Source of the DNA: Clostridia bacterium
GTDB taxonomy: Bacteria; Bacillota; Clostridia; Oscillospirales; Acutalibacteraceae
NCBI GenBank assembly: GCA_017621885.1
Contig: JAGASD010000031.1
Location: 1-39,326 of the forward strand
Length of the DNA stretch: 39,326 nucleotides
Reading direction: 5' to 3'
A model generated the notes under the pieces. That model ran no database searches and had not been told where the DNA came from. It worked only from the letters and a program-made list of their open reading frames with translations. The position numbers and the translations under genes were made by a program. Below are positions 34,181-39,326 of the stretch, in pieces (positions within the stretch are counted from its first letter, which is position 1; every line of letters starts with the position of its first letter).

Positions 34181-35611
34181 TCATTCAATTATAAATGTTG
34201 TTATTGTGTTACCTTTAAGTGTGTAGTTGAATTTGCCGTCTGTAAACTCAAAGCAGGGGAGCTGCTTCCGGTTTTCACCGTCTTTGAGATTACCTGATGT
34301 ACGGATAATTTCTGCTTTCCCTGAAATGTTTTTAAATTCACTAACATCTATTGTTTTTTCTATATTATTCTTTTTATCGTTTACACATACCACGATAACT
34401 TTATTGCATTCTTTGTTGTACGATGCCAGAGTGTCTGCATCACAATGGATTATTGTATCACCGGGGCGGATATATCTGCTGAATTGACCCATTGCGTAAT
34501 ATTTTTTAGAAAGATATATTTTCTTTTCATCGTGTTCTACAAAGGCGAGCCCCCAATATCCGTTTTCGGTTGAGGGGAAGCCGGAATCTGCAATGCCGTT
34601 CCAACCGTCTTTGCTTTTATGGTGGTCTATTGTCAGCCAGATTACCCATGCAGAAGGGGAAAGAGCGTTGATGTCAGAAATAATCTTTTTAGAAAGCCAC
34701 AATGCAGCACCCATTTCTCCTGCATCTTCACCCATTGTGTCGCTCCAATCAGTTTCGCTCATCCATATATTCATATTTTCGTTTTGCATTAATCTGCCTA
34801 ATTCTTCAATTCTCTCTGTGCCGTATGTATGAGTGTTTACTCGGTCAAGGACTTTCTTTACATCGTCTGAATAATTGAGAAATTCCTCAAGCTGTTTATC
34901 GGTAGAGGTTTCGTCGCTTGCAACTATTTTTATATGATTTAAGTCTTTGTCTTTTATTGCTCTCGCGGTTTCGATGATAATTCTGTTCTGGCTCTCACCG
35001 CAATCATAATGGCAACCCTCTTGCTTTTCGCTGAACTCCTTCCAATAATCTGTGTTTGGCTCATTCATTGGCGATACGCAGTAAACATTTATATTTAAAG
35101 TGTTATTAATGTATTCGGTTACATTTGCAATGTATTCTGCAAAGTCCTTGTAACAATCATCTTTAAGGTTGTTTGAATCAGGGGGTGTATTACCTCCCGT
35201 GCAACCGCTTTTTGTCATAAAGTATGGGGGAGAGTTTGAAAACACCTCAACCAAAGCATTTTCACCGGCTTTATTGTACGCAGAGCGTAATACATTCAAT
35301 TGATTTTTATCTGCATTGTAATCATAAACGAATTTTTGTGAGGCTTCATCGTATTTTAACCACCCCGGTACAGCCGAATCTGTTCTTTTAATATGGTTGT
35401 GAGTCGGGTCATCACCACCGCCGATATTGTATCGCATTATATTAAGATTTAATCCATTTTCGCTAAAGAATAATTCAGCAGCTTGCTCTGTAAGCTCGGG
35501 TGAATATCCGATTCTGTGAGCCCACCAGCAAAGGCTTGTGCCCCAACCCTCAAACTTTCCGTTGTTGGTCTTTGAAGCATTTTTTTTGCTGACTGTAATT
35601 ACGTTATTCAT
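34181..35611 (-). CDS. GH30-family glycoside hydrolase
   Basis: The 476-residue protein has the GH30 pattern: GWGTSLCWWAH near the N-terminus, the GLNLNIMRYNIGGGDDP strand, SNSPPYFMTKSG, the acid/base Glu 184 in SPMNEPN, and the nucleophile Glu 286 in IWMSETDW. The C-terminal 80 residues are the family's beta-sandwich side domain. The GGGDDP motif and YCVSPMNEPN resemble the endo-beta-1,6-galactanase-type subfamily, but beta-glucosidase or xylanase activities also occur in GH30, so the substrate is open. No signal peptide is visible, which suggests cytoplasmic action. The start is at ATG 35611 because AAGGAAGTGAG lies just before it; an in-frame ATG 11 codons earlier has none. Confidence 0.88.
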   Translation of the reverse strand: MNNVITVSKKNASKTNNGKFEGWGTSLCWWAHRIGYSPELTEQAAELFFSENGLNLNIMRYNIGGGDDPTHNHIKRTDSAVPGWLKYDEASQKFVYDYNADKNQLNVLRSAYNKAGENALVEVFSNSPPYFMTKSGCTGGNTPPDSNNLKDDCYKDFAEYIANVTEYINNTLNINVYCVSPMNEPNTDYWKEFSEKQEGCHYDCGESQNRIIIETARAIKDKDLNHIKIVASDETSTDKQLEEFLNYSDDVKKVLDRVNTHTYGTERIEELGRLMQNENMNIWMSETDWSDTMGEDAGEMGAALWLSKKIISDINALSPSAWVIWLTIDHHKSKDGWNGIADSGFPSTENGYWGLAFVEHDEKKIYLSKKYYAMGQFSRYIRPGDTIIHCDADTLASYNKECNKVIVVCVNDKKNNIEKTIDVSEFKNISGKAEIIRTSGNLKDGENRKQLPCFEFTDGKFNYTLKGNTITTFIIE

Positions 35612-35631
35612 TAACTCACTTCCTTTATTAG

Positions 35632-35660
35632 ATAATACAATCATTATCAGATTAATTCAA
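35632..35660 (-). promoter_or_regulatory. Possible promoter of the GH30 gene
   Basis: On the minus strand TTGAAT (35655-35660) and TATTAT (35632-35637) are 17 bases apart. The resulting leader would be only about 14 bases, just enough for the ribosome binding site, so the call is tentative. Confidence 0.35.
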
Positions 35661-35678
35661 CTGTTAACATAAATCTTA

Positions 35679-35707
35679 TTGAACAAAAATTGATAGTGTA
35701 TTAAAAT
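35679..35707 (+). promoter_or_regulatory. Possible promoter of the two-component system
   Basis: TTGAAC at 35679-35684 and TAAAAT at 35702-35707 are 17 bases apart, giving a leader of about 95 bases before the response-regulator start. The paired TTTACT sites lie just downstream of it. Confidence 0.45.
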
Positions 35708-35719
35708 AAAACTAAAATC

Positions 35720-35736
35720 TTTACTTATTCTTTACT
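35720..35736 (+). promoter_or_regulatory. TTTACT direct repeat, 11-bp spacing: possible response-regulator operator
   Basis: TTTACT occurs at 35720-35725 and again at 35731-35736, exactly one helical turn (11 bases) apart. This is the spacing used by OmpR/PhoB-family dimers on tandem half-sites. It lies upstream of the OmpR-type gene at 35807, so autoregulation is plausible. In AT-rich DNA a chance repeat cannot be excluded. Confidence 0.35.
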
Positions 35737-35806
35737 ATTTTATAGATTTATTTTGATTTGTTTGTGGTTAAATACAAACAGGTCAAAAGGATTACGGAGG
35801 TTTTTT

Positions 35807-36496
35807 ATGTACCGCGTGCTTGTTTGTGACGACGATAATGCAATATTGGAGTCAATCAAAATTTTTCTTCAGAATGAAGGTTATGAAGTTCTTACGGCTG
35901 TTGATGGTGTTGAAGCTTTGAATGTTATTGATAATAATGAAATTCATTGTCTTGTTCTTGATATTATGATGCCGCGTCTTGATGGATTGAGAACCATAAC
36001 CAAAATCAGAGAAAAATATACCTTTCCCATAATTTTTCTTTCGGCTAAAAGTGAAGATACCGATAAAATTACGGGGCTTGGTTTCGGGGCAGATGACTAT
36101 GTTACTAAGCCATTTAACCCGTTAGAGCTTGTTGCAAGGGTGCGCTCACAAATAAGACGATATGTTTCATTCGGTAGCTTGCAGGTTACAAAAAATACGC
36201 TTGTAACAGGCGGACTTACACTCAATAAGGAAACAAAAGAGGTTTGTGTTGACGGCGATGCAGTCAAGCTTACAGCCAGAGAGTACAACATTCTTCAGTA
36301 CCTTATGGAAAATATGGGTAAGGTTTTGTCAAGCTCGCAGATATATGAGGCTGTCTGGAATGAGGTTTCTTTTCATACAGAAAAAACTGTAACGGTGCAT
36401 ATAAGAAATATCCGCGAAAAAATTGAAATTAATCCTAAAGAACCTAAATATTTAAAGGTGGTGTGGGGTCTTGGATACAAGGTTGAAAAGATTTAA
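35807..36496 (+). CDS. OmpR/PhoB-family response regulator
   Basis: The 229-residue protein has a receiver domain (1-120) with the acidic pocket CDDD (residues 7-10), phospho-acceptor Asp 52 in LDIMMP, and the conserved Lys of VTKPFNP near 101. A winged-helix DNA-binding domain (about 130-229) has LTAREYNILQYLMENMGKVLS and the recognition-helix region KTVTVHIRNIREKIE. It is a transcription factor controlled by the adjacent histidine kinase. The start at ATG 35807 is set by ACGGAGG seven bases upstream; an in-frame ATG 18 codons earlier has no ribosome binding site. The kinase gene overlaps its 3' end by 26 bases. Confidence 0.95.
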   Translation: MYRVLVCDDDNAILESIKIFLQNEGYEVLTAVDGVEALNVIDNNEIHCLVLDIMMPRLDGLRTITKIREKYTFPIIFLSAKSEDTDKITGLGFGADDYVTKPFNPLELVARVRSQIRRYVSFGSLQVTKNTLVTGGLTLNKETKEVCVDGDAVKLTAREYNILQYLMENMGKVLSSSQIYEAVWNEVSFHTEKTVTVHIRNIREKIEINPKEPKYLKVVWGLGYKVEKI

Positions 36497-38918
36497 GTAT
36501 TCATTATTTACAAAGTTTTTATGCTGGTTAACGGCAGTTCTGTTGTTCTGCTTTTCGCTACTTGTTGGTGTAAATGTTGCTGTGGGCATGTATTTTTTTG
36601 GAGTGGAAAATGCTCTTGAAAATAAAAAGACTGATTTTTTCTTAACTAATCCCGTTATTTCTCAGGTGAATTCTGATGTTTACACTGTCATAAGTCTCGG
36701 TAGACAAAATCTGAGTGTTTATGAAAATGTAATTGATGCAAACAAGACTGTAATTGTTGATAAATTAGCCGATAAGTTCCTTGATGATAAAGCTGCAATG
36801 ATTAAAAGTGAGCTTGAATATGCTGTCAGGAATTTCGATGATTCTTATTATGAGCATAATGATACTGTTTCCGTAACTGAAGAGGGCGAGTTTACAACAT
36901 CTGTTTATGTTCCGTCTGATTATCCCGAAAGCATAAAAATGGCTGTTCAGGTTCTTGCAAATGCCAAAGGTCGCGATTTCTTAAAATATGATGCCCTTGT
37001 CCGTACAGAGGCTTTTGCTGCAGCTGTGCCCTATACCGAGGCAATAGATTTCCCTGATGGTTCAAGATTGGATTTTCACGTTGATGTTAATTACGGATAT
37101 GATGAAACTAATGTGAAAAATTATATAACAATGTGTTTTGAAGAACAGGCCGAAGAATTTTTGAGAGGCTTCAGAGTGGATAGCTACAACGCTGACCAAT
37201 TAAGCGAGCGTGAAAACCTTAAATATTATGTTGAAAACTACGATGGGGAGATTTACAGTAATATCAATTCTATTCCTGCTAATATCCGTGATTATAATTA
37301 TTACATTTATAATGCAGGGGATAAGGTTGCTGTTAAAGGTCTTGAACCTTATAAATTCCATGAATTTTTAAAGGATAATCCTTGTAAAAAATTATGTTTA
37401 TACTTTGAAAATGATATTAAATATAATGATATTTATAAAGGCTTATATGATGCATATAACCGCAACTTATCGGTTGATTTTAATAAGATGATTATCATTT
37501 TCGGCATATCATTTCTTCTTTCGCTAATGTTATTGGTTTTGTGGCTTCGTATTTGCGGACGTAAGGCAGATAAAGATTTAAGTACTGCGCGAATTGATAA
37601 AATTCCCAATGACATACATTTGATTTTATCCGTCGGACTTATAGCGCTTTTATCATATGGTGTATATAATTTTGTCTATTTGAACTGGCATGATATGTTT
37701 TTCTTCGAAAAAAGGTTAGAAAAATTCCTTTATTTCCTTTTGTTTGTTTACGTGTTTATTTGTATGGCTGTTTTCACAGAATGGCTTTCTTCTGTTGTTC
37801 GAGTTGCCGGAAGCAAGAGCGGATATTTCAAAAATACAGTAATTGCGCGTGTTTGGAATTGGGTTAAAAAGCTGTTTTTTAAGTTAAAAGCTGTTTTCGG
37901 TTATAAGCCCAAACGAGTAAAAGTTCAAGTAATTTTACTTTCGGTCGGCTTCATTTTATTGAATGTTGTTATCCATATAATATGCATATCATTGCTTTTC
38001 GAGGGTGATTATCCTGAAATCGGTGTTGTTCTTTACATTTTAGTAACCTTGTTTAACGTTTTTGTTATCTACAAAATGGTTAAATTCTTCAAGCAGCTTG
38101 ATTTGATTGTGGATGGCTCTTTTAAAACTGAGGATATTGATTTTAAAGGTGAGAAAGTACCCGGCATTCTTAACACACTTGCACATAATATGAGCGACAG
38201 CAACAGTAAGCTCAATGTTGCTATTGAAGATGCGGTTAAAAAGGAGCATCTTAAAACTCAGCTTATAACAAATGTTTCACACGATTTGAAAACGCCGCTT
38301 ACATCCTTGATATCTTATTCTGAATTACTTTCTGAGTGTGACATTAAGAATGAAGATGCAGAAAAATATATTGATGTTATCAATCAGCAGTCCAAAAAAC
38401 TCAAGATACTTATTGAAGACCTTATTGAAGCTTCGAAGGTTTCAACGGGTAATGTTACGCTGAATAAAACCCCGATAAATCTTTCTGAGCTTGCAGTTCA
38501 GGCAATTGTTGAATATACATCCGATTTTGAAAAAAATGAGCTTGAGCTTATATTTACAGAGCCTGAAAATCCTTTAACCGTTTTTGCTGACGGTACAAAA
38601 ACCTACAGAATAATTTCCAATCTGCTTAACAATGCAAAGAAATACTCTGCACCTCACACGAGGGTTTATGCTTCAATCTCTGAGTCTGACGGATTTGGAT
38701 TGATTGAAATTAAGAATATTTCAAAGGAACCCCTTAATATAAGCCCCGATGAGCTTACAGAAAGATTTGTAAGAGGGGATGAGTCGCGAACAAAAGAAGG
38801 TAACGGCTTAGGTCTTGCCATTGCAAAGGATTTATGCGTGATTCAAGGCGGTTCAATGAATATTGCTATTGACGGGGATTTGTTTAAAGTTACTGTTAAA
38901 CTTCCGTTGAATAAATAA
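36471..38918 (+). CDS. Membrane sensor histidine kinase
   Basis: The 815-residue protein is the partner of the preceding regulator. One membrane helix (about 13-38) is followed by an extracytoplasmic region of about 300 residues and then five further helices (about 344-367, 382-403, 414-440, 482-505, 515-538). A HisKA dimerisation domain has the phospho-acceptor His 604 in NVSHDLKTPLTS. A HATPase domain carries the N-box NLLNNAKKYSA and the G-box GNGLGLAIAK. The start is TTG 36471, with AAAGGTGGTG eight bases upstream and inside the regulator gene; no ATG fits. An outer domain plus a multi-helix membrane bundle before HisKA is longer than the usual two-helix layout. The ligand is unknown. Confidence 0.92.
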   Translation: MDTRLKRFKYSLFTKFLCWLTAVLLFCFSLLVGVNVAVGMYFFGVENALENKKTDFFLTNPVISQVNSDVYTVISLGRQNLSVYENVIDANKTVIVDKLADKFLDDKAAMIKSELEYAVRNFDDSYYEHNDTVSVTEEGEFTTSVYVPSDYPESIKMAVQVLANAKGRDFLKYDALVRTEAFAAAVPYTEAIDFPDGSRLDFHVDVNYGYDETNVKNYITMCFEEQAEEFLRGFRVDSYNADQLSERENLKYYVENYDGEIYSNINSIPANIRDYNYYIYNAGDKVAVKGLEPYKFHEFLKDNPCKKLCLYFENDIKYNDIYKGLYDAYNRNLSVDFNKMIIIFGISFLLSLMLLVLWLRICGRKADKDLSTARIDKIPNDIHLILSVGLIALLSYGVYNFVYLNWHDMFFFEKRLEKFLYFLLFVYVFICMAVFTEWLSSVVRVAGSKSGYFKNTVIARVWNWVKKLFFKLKAVFGYKPKRVKVQVILLSVGFILLNVVIHIICISLLFEGDYPEIGVVLYILVTLFNVFVIYKMVKFFKQLDLIVDGSFKTEDIDFKGEKVPGILNTLAHNMSDSNSKLNVAIEDAVKKEHLKTQLITNVSHDLKTPLTSLISYSELLSECDIKNEDAEKYIDVINQQSKKLKILIEDLIEASKVSTGNVTLNKTPINLSELAVQAIVEYTSDFEKNELELIFTEPENPLTVFADGTKTYRIISNLLNNAKKYSAPHTRVYASISESDGFGLIEIKNISKEPLNISPDELTERFVRGDESRTKEGNGLGLAIAKDLCVIQGGSMNIAIDGDLFKVTVKLPLNK

Positions 38919-38950
38919 TATATATTTTTTCTCAAGAAATGTGTATCATT

Positions 38951-38988
38951 GAAAAGCGACAAGTTTCTAACGAAACTTGTCGTTTTTC
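38951..38988 (+). terminator. Terminator of the two-component operon
   Basis: A 17-base-pair stem (38951-38967 with 38972-38988, one wobble, ACAAGTTTC/GAAACTTGT core) has a four-base TAAC loop. The distal arm contains the T-run. It could also serve as the minus-strand terminator of the tRNA-Ser-like sequence that ends at 38990. Confidence 0.85.
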
Positions 38989-38989
38989 A

Positions 38990-39011
38990 TGGCGCAGACG
39001 GTGGGATTCGA
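38990..39011 (-). repeat. 22-bp copy of a tRNA-Ser 3' end
   Basis: The 22 bases at 38990-39011 are identical to 39136-39157, the 3' acceptor strand and T-arm start of the tRNA-Ser fragment, including the encoded CCA on the minus strand. Homology stops in the T-loop, where the cloverleaf-like segment begins. It is a truncated tRNA remnant, not a functional gene. Confidence 0.85.
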
Positions 39012-39081
39012 TGGGCTCCGCCCATCGTTTGCTACGCAAACACCCGATTATGTTCGGCTTTGCCGAGGTGGGTTCGAATCC
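39004..39081. repeat. Cloverleaf-forming palindromic element
   Basis: Outer arms GGATTCGA (39004-39011) and TCGAATCC (39074-39081) pair perfectly. Between them lie three perfect small hairpins: CGATGGG/CCCATCG with a five-base loop (39009-39027), GTTTGC/GCAAAC with a three-base loop (39027-39041) and TCGGC/GCCGA with a three-base loop (39054-39066). Its outer arms look like tRNA T-loop sequence in opposite orientations. It resembles a mobile palindromic unit that uses the tRNA end. No known family is recognised. Confidence 0.6.
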
Positions 39082-39087
39082 GATTTG

Positions 39088-39130
39088 AGAAAGAAAAGCA
39101 GAGAGTATTACTCCCGGGTAACACTCTCTG
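39088..39130 (-). terminator. Terminator downstream of the tRNA-Ser fragment
   Basis: CAGAGAGT (39099-39106) pairs with ACTCTCTG (39123-39130), extended by TTAC/GTAA around a CCCGG-containing loop. Read on the minus strand it is followed by CTTTTCTTTCT. It lies just after the minus-strand CCA end of the tRNA fragment. Confidence 0.7.
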
Positions 39131-39135
39131 TATAT

Positions 39136-39193
39136 TGGCGCAGACGGTGGGATTCGAACCCACGAGCCCGGTTAAAGGCTAACGCATTTCGAG
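39136..39193 (-). tRNA. tRNA-Ser (CGA), 3' half only
   Basis: On the minus strand the sequence runs from the anticodon loop CTCGAAA (39187-39193, anticodon CGA) through the 3' anticodon stem, a long class II variable arm and the T-arm GTGGGTTCGAATCCCAC, to an encoded CCA at 39136. The five bases before the loop (CTTGA) do not pair with the 3' stem TGCGT, and no D-arm follows. The gene therefore stops at the anticodon loop: a half tRNA of the kind left by tRNA-targeting integration. Confidence 0.8.
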
Positions 39194-39210
39194 TCAAGTG
39201 TCAAAAAACG

Positions 39211-39240
39211 AACTTAACGGAATTTAACGGAAGATAACGG
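39211..39240 (+). repeat. Three 10-bp direct repeats beside the att-like junction
   Basis: AACTTAACGG, AATTTAACGG and AAGATAACGG follow each other without a gap. Strict 10-base periodicity places each copy on the same face of the helix, consistent with cooperative protein binding such as integrase arm sites. Confidence 0.75.
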
Positions 39241-39247
39241 CAACCAA

Positions 39248-39292
39248 GAGAACCCCGAAAACCCCGATGATTTCAGGGTTCTTTCGGTTTTT
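39248..39292 (+). terminator. Terminator-like hairpin at the right edge
   Basis: CCGAAAACCC (39255-39264) pairs with GGGTTCTTTCGG (39276-39287) with a small bulge, followed by five T on the plus strand. Minus-strand reading also gives GGGGTTTT after a weaker stem, so it may serve an integrase gene arriving from the right. The last 34 bases of the window show nothing further. Confidence 0.6.
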
Positions 39293-39326
39293 ATATCAAA
39301 AAACACAGTGAAAATCAGAGTCTAAA

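Larger units (their letters stand above)
39136..39292. mobile_element. Probable att end of a tRNA-Ser-targeting integrative element
   Basis: The half tRNA-Ser is joined at its anticodon loop to unrelated DNA. Just beyond lie three exact 10-base periods ending TTAACGG, TTAACGG and ATAACGG (39211-39240), which resemble arm-type binding sites of a tyrosine recombinase. A terminator-like hairpin (39255-39287) of the kind seen at the end of integrase genes follows. The integrase itself would lie past the window edge. The direction and extent of the element are not visible. Confidence 0.55.

Noticed and set aside
38949-39237. Two short plus-strand open frames near the right end
   Set aside because: They are antisense translations of tRNA-Ser sequence and hairpins, including the familiar RRWDSNPR artefact read from the tRNA T-arm, and have no ribosome binding site.

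Overview
The window looks like the chromosome of a low-GC, Gram-positive, probably Clostridia-class bacterium, with a gut Oscillospirales or Lachnospirales type most likely. The support is strong GGAGG-type ribosome binding sites, TTGACA/TATAAT-like promoters, GTG and TTG starts, no sign of an outer membrane, and a mix of PrsW, ZIP, GH30, GH38 and OmpR-type two-component genes. The genus is inference from style, not from a marker gene. No complete mobile element, CRISPR array or rRNA is present.

Region 1 (1-2075) begins inside a tRNA-Phe(GAA) with its terminator. Two YcxB-like small membrane proteins follow, the first broken by a one-base frameshift, and then a YgjV-like membrane protein with its own promoter and terminator.

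Region 2 (2200-20892) is the unusual part: seven large co-directional genes over 18.5 kb. Transcription unit A starts from a good sigma-A-type promoter. It encodes a secreted, membrane-anchored von Willebrand A (VWA) protein, a 1197-residue tubulin/FtsZ-superfamily protein, an unrecognised 745-residue membrane protein, and an 1888-residue multi-pass protein. That last protein carries an Asp-Glu-Thr-Pro-Ala tandem repeat, a four-Cys zinc-ribbon-like motif, an HExxH metalloprotease-like motif and a C-terminal transglutaminase-like Cys/His/Asp domain. Unit B has its own promoter. It encodes a membrane protein with a TrkA/RCK-like nucleotide-binding fold and a C-terminal RyR domain, a PrsW-type intramembrane protease, and a TIR-transmembrane-leucine-rich-repeat protein whose predicted topology resembles a Toll-like receptor with its domain order reversed. 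My reading is a membrane-associated tubulin-like/VWA apparatus next to a signalling or surveillance module. The functional link between them is inference from position.

Region 3 (20898-25662) is a minus-strand operon reading Gfo/Idh/MocA oxidoreductase, MFS transporter (frameshifted), patatin-like phospholipase, then alkaline-phosphatase-superfamily phosphodiesterase with a LamG-like C-terminus. It meets region 2 at a bidirectional terminator. Region 4 (25685-34178) is a divergent plus-strand run: nitroreductase-like protein, low-molecular-weight protein tyrosine phosphatase, ZIP metal transporter, SfsA, GH38 alpha-mannosidase, and then carB from its own promoter. Region 5 (34181-38988) has a minus-strand GH30 glycosidase, and divergently a response regulator/histidine kinase pair.

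Region 6 (38990-39326) has no credible protein gene. It holds the 3' half of a tRNA-Ser(CGA), cut off exactly at the anticodon loop and followed by three 10-bp direct repeats, which looks like the att end of an integrative element lying mostly outside the window. A second copy of the tRNA 3' end abuts a 78-bp segment that can fold as a perfect small cloverleaf.
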